This document shows, piece by piece, positions 53,759 to 62,186 of a stretch of 64,000 nt of DNA. Location: the NCBI RefSeq assembly GCF_019668505.1, contig NZ_AP024371.1, positions 744,001 to 808,000 of the forward strand. The letters run 5' to 3'. Under the pieces are notes generated by a model. That model was not told where the DNA came from and did no database searches. It was given only the letters and a program-made list of their open reading frames with translations. This DNA comes from Borrelia miyamotoi. GTDB lineage: Bacteria; Spirochaetota; Spirochaetia; Borreliales; Borreliaceae. Position 1 is the first letter of the stretch. Each line of letters opens with the position of its first letter. The translations under genes were made by a program, and so were the position numbers.

Positions 53759-54721
53759 CTAATATTTTATAATAAATTTATCTTTATCTGCTTTAAGTCT
53801 CATTCCATCTTTTGTTAAAAATATTTCTCCATTTGGATACTCTTGTTTTGCTTCATCTAGTAATTCGCATAAATCTTTATTTAGTATATATCTTTCACTA
53901 AAATGGATCAGACCTGTTTGATGCACCTTTGCTTTTTTTGCAATTTGTGCTACTGATTTTGATGTTAAATGTAATTTTTTTTTGGCCTCCTCTTTTAAGT
54001 CATTTTTGAATGTACTCTCAATGATTACTAGATTAAAGTTTTTGATTTGCTTACATAATTCTTCAAAGTAAGCCGTATCTGTTATATATGCAAATTTTAG
54101 TCCTTTTTGAGATTTGCCTAATATTTCAGAAGGTAATATTTTTTTTCCATTAAGTGTTACTTCGCATCCGTCCTGTAATTTTTTTCTAATAGGTCCTTTT
54201 GGTATATTTAGATTTTCGGCCTTTTGGTTATCAAATTTTCCAGGTTTATCTTTTTCTATAAATAAATATCCAACACAGTCTATTGAATGTTTGAGTTTTA
54301 TGTATTCAATTCTTTTTTTTTTATCTTCGTATAAAATAGTTTTTGTTTTATTGATTATTATTTCTTTGTATATTATGGCATAATTTTTATGCACTCGTAA
54401 AAGTTTGATATTTGTTTCTAAATATTTTTTGATTCCAATAGGTCCAATTATGGTTAAAGGCTCTTTTCTTGTATCTCCACTTTGTGCCATAAGCATTACT
54501 ATTCCAAGTAGTCCTGTTATGTGATCAGCATGTAAATGTGTGATGCAAATAACTTTGATTTTTTGCCATGATATTTTTTGTTTCCTAAGAGACATTTGGG
54601 TAGCTTCTCCGCAGTCAAAGAGGAAATTTTCACCATGATATTCTATTAAAATAGAAGTTAAATACCTGTTATGTAGAGGTCTTGTACCTCCTGTACCGAG
54701 AATATTAATATTAAAATCCAA
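53759..54721 (-). CDS. rnz: Ribonuclease Z (tRNA 3'-end processing)
   Basis: A metallo-beta-lactamase-fold nuclease that trims tRNA 3' ends. The start is TTG 54721, with GGGAG 7 bases upstream; an in-frame TTG at 54727 is too close to that site. The 320-residue product has [16 protein letters not shown] near the N-terminus, the metal motif THLHADH (about 59-65) and later metal ligands, with [10 protein letters not shown] and IHFSERY. The tRNA genes in the window lack encoded CCA, consistent with need for 3' trimming and CCA addition. Confidence 0.93.
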   Translation of the reverse strand: MDFNINILGTGGTRPLHNRYLTSILIEYHGENFLFDCGEATQMSLRKQKISWQKIKVICITHLHADHITGLLGIVMLMAQSGDTRKEPLTIIGPIGIKKYLETNIKLLRVHKNYAIIYKEIIINKTKTILYEDKKKRIEYIKLKHSIDCVGYLFIEKDKPGKFDNQKAENLNIPKGPIRKKLQDGCEVTLNGKKILPSEILGKSQKGLKFAYITDTAYFEELCKQIKNFNLVIIESTFKNDLKEEAKKKLHLTSKSVAQIAKKAKVHQTGLIHFSERYILNKDLCELLDEAKQEYPNGEIFLTKDGMRLKADKDKFIIKY

Positions 54722-54845
54722 AAACAATCTCCCAATTCTTTTTTTTTATCAATGTTTGAAGATATGTTTCAAAGTTAATTTTGAAAATAATCATGGAATC
54801 TGAATTGGTGTCTTGAATCTTCTTTAAGCTATTTTTTAATTTAAT
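54711..54845 (-). CDS. Possible 44-aa protein overlapping the rnz start, with AUU start
   Basis: A frame of 44 codons runs from ATT at 54845 to TAA at 54711-54713, overlapping the rnz start by 11 bases. A strong AAGGAG sits exactly 8 bases before the ATT, at 54854-54859. No ATG, GTG or TTG exists near that site in this frame; the first internal ATG is at codon 18. The peptide ([10 protein letters not shown]...[10 protein letters not shown]) has ordinary protein-like composition. It may be a small protein translationally coupled to rnz, a leader peptide, or the remnant of a gene that lost its ATG. Confidence 0.4.
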   Translation of the reverse strand: MKLKNSLKKIQDTNSDSMIIFKINFETYLQTLIKKKNWEIVFGF

Positions 54846-55051
54846 AGTGAATACTCCTTGATGTTTTATACAGCGTGCTTATTGTAATAAAAGATAGGTA
54901 AACATTTTTTTGATTTTTAGATTTTAGTTTTTCGTACACTGGGATATTATATTATTTTTTTTTGAATTTAGAAATATTTCAAATACAAATTATTTATTCG
55001 AATAAAGTTTTGAGGAATTCTCATTATATGGATATAGAGGGTATTTTTTAT
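54846..55051. other. Intergenic region upstream of the rnz transcript
   Basis: Together with the small frame above, about 330 bases separate rnz from the FAD enzyme gene. I see no gene, clear promoter pair or long repeat in this AT-rich part. A short GAAATATTTC palindrome lies at about 54970. Confidence 0.6.
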
Positions 55052-56113
55052 CTATCTTATGGAGTTATATAAATTTTCATGTCTTTTGATATCATAATAA
55101 GTTGGAAGATTTGATTTTGTATCAATATAATCTAGAATTACTTTAGATAAATATGCTGCCATTGATATTCCTCTTGTTCCAAATCCGTTTAATATAAATT
55201 TATTTTTGTGTTTTGGATGTTCGCCAATAAAGGGTTCTCGGTCAATTGTAGAGGGTCTTATGTGAGCTTTATGTTGTATTACTTTACAATTGAGATTTGT
55301 AATTTTTTTAAGCTTGTCTAGCAGTTCTTTTTTTGCCCATTCATTTGTTTTTATGTTTAAATTTTCCCATTCATAAGTTCCACCAAGATAGAATTTATTG
55401 TCTTGCAAAGGTATTAATGATACATGTCTATTGTAAATTTCTTTAAGACGCAATCCTTTAATTTCTATTATGAGAATTTCTCCTTTTGCTAGTCTGAATG
55501 GAAGGTATGAAAAAGTTCCTCTTATTTGTTCTTTATATCCTCTTGTAAATATTAATTTTTTAAATTTGATTTTATTTATTGTAAAAAATTTGTTATTTGT
55601 TTTTATTTGATCTTCATTGATTTCTGCTTCTATATATGCATTGTGTTTTATAAAGTATTGTTTAAGACTTTGTATATATAAATTTGTGTTCAGTATTGCT
55701 CCCTTTATTAGTACGCCTCCATCGTTGTCATTAGAGAAATCATATACTTTCTCATTCTTTATTTCTACGATAAAGTCTCTTATATTTTCATCATTTTTTA
55801 TTTTTAAAATCAGTTCTTCTTTTTGTTTTTTTGTAGTAAACGGTCTAAAAATGAGATTTTCTTTTAAGAAATTACAATTAATGTTTTGCTCCATTTCTTT
55901 ATAATATTGTATTGCAAATGTGAAAATTTCAGGTTCTCTCCAAGCAATATTCATTTTTCTTCCCATAATAGGGTTAATAAGACCCCCTGATGTGGTTGTT
56001 GCCTTTTTATCTCCATTATCAAAAAGAATGACACTTTTTTTTCTTTGTAGTATTTCGTAAGTTAAGGTACTCCCAGCAATGCCTCCGCCAATGACAGCAA
56101 ATTCGTATTCCAT
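55052..56113 (-). CDS. FAD-dependent oxidoreductase, DAO family, MnmC2-like
   Basis: The 353-residue flavoprotein has an N-terminal dinucleotide-binding motif VIGGGIAGSTLTYEIL (about 7-22), an Asn-Pro-rich GGLINPIMGRKMN segment (about 44-56) and a C-terminal FAD motif (RPSTIDREPFIGEHP and LNGFGTRGISMAAYLSK). These match the DAO superfamily that includes glycine oxidase and the C-terminal oxidase half of MnmC. In MnmC that half removes a carboxymethyl group from the tRNA wobble base. The separate MnmD at 37313 makes the MnmC2 reading attractive, but other amine oxidase roles are possible. Confidence 0.75.
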   Translation of the reverse strand: MEYEFAVIGGGIAGSTLTYEILQRKKSVILFDNGDKKATTTSGGLINPIMGRKMNIAWREPEIFTFAIQYYKEMEQNINCNFLKENLIFRPFTTKKQKEELILKIKNDENIRDFIVEIKNEKVYDFSNDNDGGVLIKGAILNTNLYIQSLKQYFIKHNAYIEAEINEDQIKTNNKFFTINKIKFKKLIFTRGYKEQIRGTFSYLPFRLAKGEILIIEIKGLRLKEIYNRHVSLIPLQDNKFYLGGTYEWENLNIKTNEWAKKELLDKLKKITNLNCKVIQHKAHIRPSTIDREPFIGEHPKHKNKFILNGFGTRGISMAAYLSKVILDYIDTKSNLPTYYDIKRHENLYNSIR

Positions 56114-56223
56114 AAATATTCCTTTTTTTAAACTTTGTTTTCTTTATAATTTTAAGATTAAAGTAATGATATTCTCTAAGTTATCTAAAAGTATTTTTAC
56201 GATTTTTATCATGAAATGAAGTT

Positions 56224-56489
56224 TTATATGATGTCAATATTGGGGATTAGATTTGTAATGGCGGTAATTATGTTATGATAATCTTTCTGAGCTTTATCCA
56301 AAGTAATTTTTAGAGTCTTCTCAGCTTCTCTCATATCTTCATAAGATTTTTCCAATCCTGATAAGCTTGATTACGAGAATTATTAGCCTTTATTTCATCA
56401 AAATAAGAACTTGATAAACCGATAATTGCATCATTATTACAGCTTATGAATAAAATCATTATTAATGTAATACTTAATATCCTTCTCAT
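56224..56489 (-). pseudogene. Frameshifted small lipoprotein gene
   Basis: An ATG at 56489 starts a lipoprotein signal (MRRILSITLIMILFISC) followed by a polar segment. The frame stops after 52 codons at 56331. Near 56355-56370 the adjacent frame continues with a protein-like helical sequence (GLEKSYEDMREAEKTLKI and onwards) to TAA at 56224-56226. A single-base indel joins the two parts into an ordinary small borrelial lipoprotein of about 87 residues. AGAAAGAAC lies before the ATG. Confidence 0.65.
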
Positions 56490-56817
56490 TTGTTCTTTCT
56501 TTTTTATTCAATCTACCTATTATTACTTTGTCTCAAGTTTGACCTATTACAAATTTTGATATAAAAACTGTCGATTAATAACATATATAGGTTATAAAAA
56601 ATTTCAATATTTTAATGATATAGAGTCTTTTGAAAATTAATGCCATTATTTTTTCTTGATAATTTGTTTTTTCAAAACCCATATTTAAGTGATTTTATGT
56701 GAGTTCCAGAATTTTTTAGTTTTATTTTCTCATTTTTATTTGGGTTGTGTGCGAAACTTATGAAGTTATGCTTGCTTAAAAGCTTTATTTATATTTTTTA
56801 TATTTTGTTTTTTTAGC
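56490..56817. other. Intergenic region between the lipoprotein remnant and clpP
   Basis: About 330 bases of AT-rich DNA with no credible protein gene. Promoters for the minus-strand lipoprotein remnant and the plus-strand clpP should be here, but only the clpP -10 box at 56818 is convincing. Confidence 0.55.
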
Positions 56818-56823
56818 TATAAT
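56818..56823 (+). promoter_or_regulatory. Candidate -10 box (TATAAT) of clpP
   Basis: A perfect TATAAT, 102 bases before the clpP ATG. The -35 position holds only TTTTTA at 56795-56800 (17-base spacing). The predicted start is at about 56830. Confidence 0.5.
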
Positions 56824-56829
56824 AGCATG

Positions 56830-56880
56830 GGTTTTTAATAATTCTTTAGTGTTTTGGAGATTTAAAAACCTTTTGTTTTT
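56830..56880 (+). terminator. Terminator-like hairpin in the clpP leader
   Basis: A 9-bp stem, GGTTTTTAA (56830-56838) with TTAAAAACC (56862-56870), is followed immediately by TTTTGTTTTT (56871-56880). It lies between the candidate clpP -10 box and the start codon, so it could attenuate clpP or end another transcript. Confidence 0.5.
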
Positions 56881-56924
56881 AATTATAATAGGTATCACAT
56901 CATATTTATTGAAAAGGTAAGTTT

Positions 56925-57518
56925 ATGGATTTTAAAGACATTAATGTGCAAACAGGAATACATCAGCAATTACTAGAGGTTATATTAAAGAGCAGATCAA
57001 TAGTGATTACTGGAGAGATTAATAAAGATACTTCTAGGTTGTTTCAAGAAAAAATATTATTTTTAGAAGCATCAGATAGTGATAAACCGATATTTGTTTA
57101 CATTGATTCAGAAGGCGGTGATATTGATGCTGGGTTTGCAATTTTTAATATGATACGTTTTGTGAAAACTAAGGTTTTTACAATTGGAGTTGGGCTTGTG
57201 GCAAGTGCTGGTGCTTTGATTTTTTTGGGGGCGGATTCAAAGAGTAGGTTTTCTTTGCCTTATGCTAGATATTTATTGCATCAACCTTTAAGTGGCTTTA
57301 AAGGAGTTGCTACAGATATTGAAATTTATACAAATGAACTTAATAAGATTAAGAGTGAACTTAATCTTATTATTTCAAAGGAGACGGGACAGAAACTTGA
57401 TAAAGTTGAAAAGGATACCGATAGGGATTTTTGGTTAGATAGTGAATCTGCAATGAAATATGGTCTTGTCTTTAATATTATTACAACTCGACTTGAACTT
57501 GAAAAATTTATTTCTTAG
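56925..57518 (+). CDS. clpP: ATP-dependent Clp protease proteolytic subunit (ClpP paralogue)
   Basis: A self-compartmentalised serine protease subunit used with Clp ATPases. The 197-residue protein has the catalytic Ser in GLVASAGALIF (near 98, where classic ClpP has ASMG), the His in YLLHQPLSG (near 122) and the Asp in DRDFWLDSESAMKYG (near 168). The triad is thus present but the motifs deviate from the main ClpP, as in the second borrelial ClpP. It starts at ATG 56925 with AAGG about 9 bases upstream. A lipoprotein gene overlaps its 3' end. Confidence 0.92.
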   Translation: MDFKDINVQTGIHQQLLEVILKSRSIVITGEINKDTSRLFQEKILFLEASDSDKPIFVYIDSEGGDIDAGFAIFNMIRFVKTKVFTIGVGLVASAGALIFLGADSKSRFSLPYARYLLHQPLSGFKGVATDIEIYTNELNKIKSELNLIISKETGQKLDKVEKDTDRDFWLDSESAMKYGLVFNIITTRLELEKFIS

Positions 57519-58212
57519 TTTTTTAGTTTTCTCTTGTAGCTCTGTGAAGAGTGATTTTAGCATTTTGGAATTTGGTATTATTAATTCTGTTTCTCTGAAT
57601 TCATTAGTGGATGTTGCTTATAACATGATTTTGCCGGATTTTGATTTAGTCATTATTAAGAATCTGAGTAATAAGGAAGAGTTGGATCTGATTAATAATA
57701 AGGTTTCGTTTGGAAGTTTTGAAAATGTCTATTTTATTAGGCAAAATAACAGATCTTCTATTGGTATTCTTGCTAAAAAGGATATTAAGATTCAAGTTTT
57801 AGATTTTGTCAAAGGGTTTTATCAGTATAGATTAGGAGTGCTTATTGATTTTATATTTAAAGATTATCAGTATGCGATTGTGATTTTTAATTTTGATGAG
57901 GCAATAGCTGATGATTTAGATGTTTCCATTATTGATGAGCAGGTAACATATTTAAGTTATAGATATGATAATCTGCTTTTTATTTTGGGTAAGTATGAGC
58001 TTAGTATATTAGACATATTAATTAAGAATGGGTTTTTTAGTTTAATTTATGACTCAATTAATCCTATACATATAATTAATACCATTGATAATAGAGTTTA
58101 TTCTAAATTTTCAGCTCAAATATCTCTTCATTCTTTAGTTTATGTTATTTTAAGTTATTTGCATAATAATTTTTATATAGATAGTTTTCCGAAAAGTATT
58201 TTGATTAAATGA
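57499..58212 (+). CDS. Lipoprotein of unknown function
   Basis: I start the gene at TTG 57499, inside the last codons of clpP, because this gives a clean lipoprotein signal: MKNLFLSFLVFSC with the lipobox cysteine at residue 13. An in-frame ATG at 57460 would add 13 residues before it and bury the signal. No clear ribosome-binding site is seen; coupling to clpP translation is likely. The 237-residue product has a mixed alpha/beta appearance and no recognised domain. Segments such as DLVIIKNLSNKEELDLI suggest a folded domain. Confidence 0.7.
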   Translation: MKNLFLSFLVFSCSSVKSDFSILEFGIINSVSLNSLVDVAYNMILPDFDLVIIKNLSNKEELDLINNKVSFGSFENVYFIRQNNRSSIGILAKKDIKIQVLDFVKGFYQYRLGVLIDFIFKDYQYAIVIFNFDEAIADDLDVSIIDEQVTYLSYRYDNLLFILGKYELSILDILIKNGFFSLIYDSINPIHIINTIDNRVYSKFSAQISLHSLVYVILSYLHNNFYIDSFPKSILIK

Positions 58213-58232
58213 ATTTTATAAATATTTAGTTC

Positions 58233-58261
58233 TTGACATCATCATTTCATTGTTATATTAT
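58233..58261 (+). promoter_or_regulatory. Promoter of tRNA-Leu (TTGACA - 17 - TATTAT)
   Basis: A consensus -35 TTGACA at 58233-58238, 17 bases, then TATTAT at 58256-58261, about 10 bases before the mature tRNA-Leu 5' end. The start point probably falls only a few bases before the tRNA. Confidence 0.8.
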
Positions 58262-58271
58262 TACTAGCAAT

Positions 58272-58355
58272 GCCGAAATGGTGGAAATGGTAGACACACA
58301 GGACTTAAAATCCTGAGGAGGTATCTCCGTACCGGTTCAAGTCCGGTTTTCGGTA
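58272..58355 (+). tRNA. tRNA-Leu (anticodon UAA)
   Basis: 84 bases. Acceptor GCCGAAA pairs with TTTCGGT, the anticodon stem CAGGA/TCCTG has loop CTTAAAA with anticodon TAA, and a long variable arm identifies a class II tRNA. The CCA end is not encoded. Confidence 0.97.
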
Positions 58356-58369
58356 TTTAAAGTTTCAAA

Positions 58370-59224
58370 TTACTTTTTTGTACTCTCAATGGTTCTGTTT
58401 ATGTAGATTCCTGTAATAAATAAAATGCCTGAGGATATGTTAAGTGTTAGGGTGGGTTTTACATTAAGTTTTGTTATGGTGAATAGCATTTGTAGAATTG
58501 AGCCTAAGATTAGGCCCATAGATAAATAAAGAAATTTAGCAAAATGTTTGTTTATTGTTTTTTCAATTATTAGTATTGTAATTCCTGTTCCTATTATTGT
58601 AGATATGCCAAATATTGTGCATGGTATTATTTTAAGTTGTGAAATGATATTGACAATTTCTTTGTAAGTTCCAAGACTTAACAGTATAAGTGAACCTGAG
58701 ATGCCTGGTAAAATCATTGTACAGCCACCTATTATTCCTGAAGTAGCAATTACTATGTGGTATTTAATTAATTTTTTATTTTGATATTCTGATATGTCTA
58801 ATGATATATTGTAAGTTCTTAATATTAAAAGAGATAGTGTTGTGAAAAATCCAATTAGAAATAAGAAATATTTTGTAATTTTTTTACTATTATTATTTCT
58901 TGTTTTAATTTCTTGTTTTAATTTAAAAATGATCCCTGTGGTTAGTCCTATAAAAAGCATATTTAAATATGTTTCCCTTGTTGAGCCGTCTAAAATATAG
59001 CTTTTTAATATTTTTGCAAGTATTGTTATTGAAGTTAATATACCAAGTGATAGCATTGTAAGAAAAATCATGTTTTCTTTTACCTTTTTCAGTCTTATTA
59101 GATTTGCGGATGAATATACTATTTTGTGGTAGATTCCTAGCATTAAAGCTAATGTTCCACCTGAGACCCCGGGTATTATATTTGCACTACCAATTAATAG
59201 ACCTTTGAAATAATTGATAAACAT
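58370..59224 (-). CDS. popT: DUF368 protein, undecaprenyl-phosphate translocase PopT family
   Basis: The 284-residue polytopic membrane protein has the DUF368 hallmarks: GLLIGSANIIPGVSGGTLALMLGIY near the N-terminus and a second internal repeat with GGCTMILPGISGSLILLSLGTYKEI near residues 163-187. Members of this family (PopT) were shown to return the lipid carrier undecaprenyl phosphate across the membrane for reuse in wall synthesis. That fits the many peptidoglycan genes in the window. Its 3' end is 14 bases from tRNA-Leu, convergent. Confidence 0.9.
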   Translation of the reverse strand: MFINYFKGLLIGSANIIPGVSGGTLALMLGIYHKIVYSSANLIRLKKVKENMIFLTMLSLGILTSITILAKILKSYILDGSTRETYLNMLFIGLTTGIIFKLKQEIKTRNNNSKKITKYFLFLIGFFTTLSLLILRTYNISLDISEYQNKKLIKYHIVIATSGIIGGCTMILPGISGSLILLSLGTYKEIVNIISQLKIIPCTIFGISTIIGTGITILIIEKTINKHFAKFLYLSMGLILGSILQMLFTITKLNVKPTLTLNISSGILFITGIYINRTIESTKK

Positions 59225-59258
59225 TATTTTTTATATTTTTGTTTTAGCTTTAGTGTCT

Positions 59259-59588
59259 TTATCTTTCGTCGCCTTCGCCATTAATTGTGCCATTTTCATG
59301 TCTTTTTTTTAATTTTTCTAGATTTGTGATAGCAACATCTTCAAGTGTTATTCCAAGATTATTACTTAAATTTGAGATATACCATAGTACATCACCAAGT
59401 TCTTTCTTAATTGACAATAAATATTCTTGATCAAGTACATATTCCTTATCACGACCTAATTTTTTTATTTTCTCTATAACTTCGCCTGTCTCTCCAGCAA
59501 GTCCAAGAGTTGTTAAAATTAGCTCTTCCTTTTTATTTTTATATTTAGCAGTTTGCTTGGCTTTTACTTGATATTCATTTAATTCCAT
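59259..59588 (-). CDS. MazG-like nucleotide pyrophosphohydrolase
   Basis: The 109-residue all-alpha protein has the MazG metal-binding motifs GLAGETGEVIEKIKKLG (ExxE, about 30-46) and KELGDVLWYISNLSNNLG (ExxD, about 62-79). Such enzymes hydrolyse nucleoside triphosphates to monophosphates, often to clear aberrant nucleotides. It is a single-domain form like many phage and bacterial house-cleaning enzymes. It lies 34 bases upstream of popT on the same strand and may be co-transcribed. The substrate is not known. Confidence 0.88.
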   Translation of the reverse strand: MELNEYQVKAKQTAKYKNKKEELILTTLGLAGETGEVIEKIKKLGRDKEYVLDQEYLLSIKKELGDVLWYISNLSNNLGITLEDVAITNLEKLKKRHENGTINGEGDER

Positions 59589-59697
59589 AATTAAGACTAG
59601 TTTAATATAGTTTTTATTTATTTACAAGTTTGTTTATTATTTCTTTTTTTTTTAAAATTTTTATTATATTAACCCATATATTAATTGGAGTTTACCT

Positions 59698-60585
59698 ATG
59701 AGTAAATTTGCTCTTTTATTGGGATTTGGATTCTTGTTTATACAGCTTGATTATGTCTATTCTTATCCTGAGATAAAAAATTTTTCAAATAAAGATCCGA
59801 TTTTTTCTGATCTTAGAAGAAAAATTGCTAAATATAATAGAAAAGAAAGTGTTCCTTTATTTATTTATTTATACAGAGTTAGAGAAAGTGATACTTTTTT
59901 TAAGATTGCAAATAAGGTAAATGGTTGGCAGACTAGTATTTCGACAATTAATTTACTAAATTCTCCTTTTTTAAAAGCAGGAAATGAAATCTTAATTCCT
60001 AGTAAAAAAGGTCTCTTCATTCTTAATAGCAAAGAACATAGATTTAATAGTTTACTCTTGGCAACAAGAGATTTAACAAAAGCAGAAAAGATAAAGGTTA
60101 AAAGAGATAATAGGGTTTATGAATTTTATTTTTTTGATTCTATTAAGCAACCAAAATTAAGCTTTTTATCAAGTACAGAAATACTTTTCTTTTTAAATGC
60201 TGATTTTATTTTTCCTTTAAAAAAATTTATTATTAGTTCTGATTTTGGATTTAGAGCAGATCCTTTTACTGGTATGGGAAGTTTTCATACAGGCATTGAT
60301 CTTTCAGCGTCAATTAATTCCTTGGTCTTTTGTACGTCTTATGGTGTTGTAATTGAGGTTGGCTATAATGATATTTATGGCAATTTTGTTTTGATTGAAC
60401 ATAAAAATGGCATTAAATCTCTTTACGGGCATCTTAATTCTTGTATTGTGAAAAAGGGGGATATTCTGAGAACAGGTGATATTATTGGTAGAGTAGGTCA
60501 AACTGGTCGTTCAACAGGTCCTCATTTGCATTTTGAAATATTAAAAAAAAATTTACCTGTTAATCCTATTAAGATTTTAAAGTAG
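59698..60585 (+). CDS. LysM-domain M23 peptidase, peptidoglycan hydrolase or divisome activator
   Basis: The 295-residue protein has a signal peptide (about 1-22) and a LysM-like domain (about 60-108: YRVRESDTFFKIANKV, INLLNSPFLKAGNEILIPS). A C-terminal LytM/M23 domain follows (about 178-295) with the zinc ligands in FHTGIDLSA (HxxxD) and HLHFE, and a YGHLNS. The metal ligands are intact, so it is probably an active endopeptidase and not a degenerate EnvC-type activator. GGAG lies before the ATG. Confidence 0.9.
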   Translation: MSKFALLLGFGFLFIQLDYVYSYPEIKNFSNKDPIFSDLRRKIAKYNRKESVPLFIYLYRVRESDTFFKIANKVNGWQTSISTINLLNSPFLKAGNEILIPSKKGLFILNSKEHRFNSLLLATRDLTKAEKIKVKRDNRVYEFYFFDSIKQPKLSFLSSTEILFFLNADFIFPLKKFIISSDFGFRADPFTGMGSFHTGIDLSASINSLVFCTSYGVVIEVGYNDIYGNFVLIEHKNGIKSLYGHLNSCIVKKGDILRTGDIIGRVGQTGRSTGPHLHFEILKKNLPVNPIKILK

Positions 60586-60764
60586 GTATTTGTCTTTATT
60601 GGATAATAGGTTAGGTCTGATATTAAATTATATTTATTCTGATTTAATAATTTAAATGGAATATGCATGATAGTATGATTTTTTGCCACACTTTTATTAA
60701 AATTATTACTTAAAATTGTTTTATTTTGATCTATTTATGTTGAAATTTGACATTTCTAGTATAA

Positions 60765-60815
60765 AAAATATACAGTATAAAATAATTAGTTTATTATTTT
60801 ATACTGTATATTTTC
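60765..60815. terminator. Bidirectional hairpin between the M23 peptidase and rrp2 genes
   Basis: A perfect 18-bp inverted repeat (60765-60782 with 60798-60815) with a 15-base loop, in the gap between two convergent genes. Both arms end in A/T runs, so transcripts from either side would have a U-rich end. It starts 15 bases after the rrp2 stop. Confidence 0.65.
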
Positions 60816-60830
60816 TAATAATTATCTTAT

Positions 60831-62186
60831 TTAGTCTGTATCATATTCTATTATTTTATTGTGTAGAGTTTTTCTTCCTATTTTAAGGATTTCGGCACAC
60901 TTGCTTTTATTATTCTTAGAATATAAGAGTGTTTGCTTAATGATTTCTCTTTCTGCTTCTTTTAAACTTATACCTATGGGTAATGTTATTTTGACTATTT
61001 GATTTGTATTATTTCTAATTTTTGGAGGTAGATCGTCTTTTATAATTTGCTTTCCCTTAGATAATATTAAGGCACTCTCGAGTACATTTTTTAGTTCTCT
61101 AATATTTCCTGGCCAATCATATGCATAAAGAGCTTTTAGGGCATCATTAGAAAGAATTTTTTCTTCTCTATTGTTTTCACTTGCAACACCTTTAATCAGT
61201 ATTTTTATTAGATCTGGTATGTCATCTTTTCTCTCTCTTAAGGGTGGGATATTGATATTTATTATATTAAGCCTATAAAATAAGTCTTCTCTAAACCTTC
61301 CTTTTTTAATCTCTTCTTCAACATTTTTATTTGTGGCTGTTAATAGTCTAATGTCAACTTGCATAGTAGTTTCTCCGCCTACTCGTTCGAATGCCTTATT
61401 TTGAAGTACTCTTAGTAGTTTTACTTGAACTTCAGGTGATATTTCGACTATTTCATCTAAAAATATTGTTCCTTTGTCTGCTAATTCAAATCTGCCTTTT
61501 TTTTGAGATATTGCACCTGTGAATGCTCCTTTTTCATGTCCAAAGAGTTCGCTTTCAAGTATGCTTTCAGAGAGTGCAGCACAGTTGACTTTAATAAAAG
61601 GTTTATCATTTCTATTTGATAGGCCAAAAATGGCGTCTGCTATTACTTCTTTGCCTACTCCACTCTCTCCAGTTATTAATACAGAAGCTTTTGATTTTGC
61701 AATTTTTTTTACAAGTTCTAATATTTTTTGCATTATAAACGATTTCCCAAGTATTTGTTCATAATAGTTTAAATCTTTTCGGATTATGACATTTTCTTGG
61801 GCTATGCTTTCGTGTCTTTTATCATTTTGACCATTTAAGGCTCTCTTTATTATTAGTAATAATCTTTCAAGGTCAACAGGTTTTGTTAGAAAATCATAAG
61901 CCCCTTCCCTCATGGCATCAACGGCGGAATCAACAGTTCCATGAGCTGTAAGAATAATAAAAGGTATATTTGGTTTTTTATCTTTTACTATTCTTAATAG
62001 TTCTTCTCCTGATATTTGAGGCATTCTAAGATCAGATATTATGGCGTCAATTTTTTCATTTTCAATTGTTTCAAGAGCCTCTTCACCGTCATTAGCAGTA
62101 AACACAAAGTAACCTTCCTCTTCAAGGTAAGTTGCTATTCCTTCTCTTATATTTTTTTCATCATCTGCTACCAGTAGTTTACTCAT
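60831..62186 (-). CDS. rrp2: Rrp2, NtrC-type sigma-54 response regulator
   Basis: Rrp2 is the bacterial enhancer-binding protein that activates sigma-54 for the RpoN-RpoS pathway. The 451-residue protein has a receiver domain with the phosphorylated D52 (SDLRMP), T80 and K102. The AAA+ domain has Walker A GESGVGKE (173-180) and GAFTGA (220-225), and a C-terminal Fis-type helix-turn-helix follows. All functional residues are intact, and D52 matches the published position in BB0763. Its ATG overlaps the end of hpk2 by 8 bases. Confidence 0.96.
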   Translation of the reverse strand: MSKLLVADDEKNIREGIATYLEEEGYFVFTANDGEEALETIENEKIDAIISDLRMPQISGEELLRIVKDKKPNIPFIILTAHGTVDSAVDAMREGAYDFLTKPVDLERLLLIIKRALNGQNDKRHESIAQENVIIRKDLNYYEQILGKSFIMQKILELVKKIAKSKASVLITGESGVGKEVIADAIFGLSNRNDKPFIKVNCAALSESILESELFGHEKGAFTGAISQKKGRFELADKGTIFLDEIVEISPEVQVKLLRVLQNKAFERVGGETTMQVDIRLLTATNKNVEEEIKKGRFREDLFYRLNIININIPPLRERKDDIPDLIKILIKGVASENNREEKILSNDALKALYAYDWPGNIRELKNVLESALILSKGKQIIKDDLPPKIRNNTNQIVKITLPIGISLKEAEREIIKQTLLYSKNNKSKCAEILKIGRKTLHNKIIEYDTD

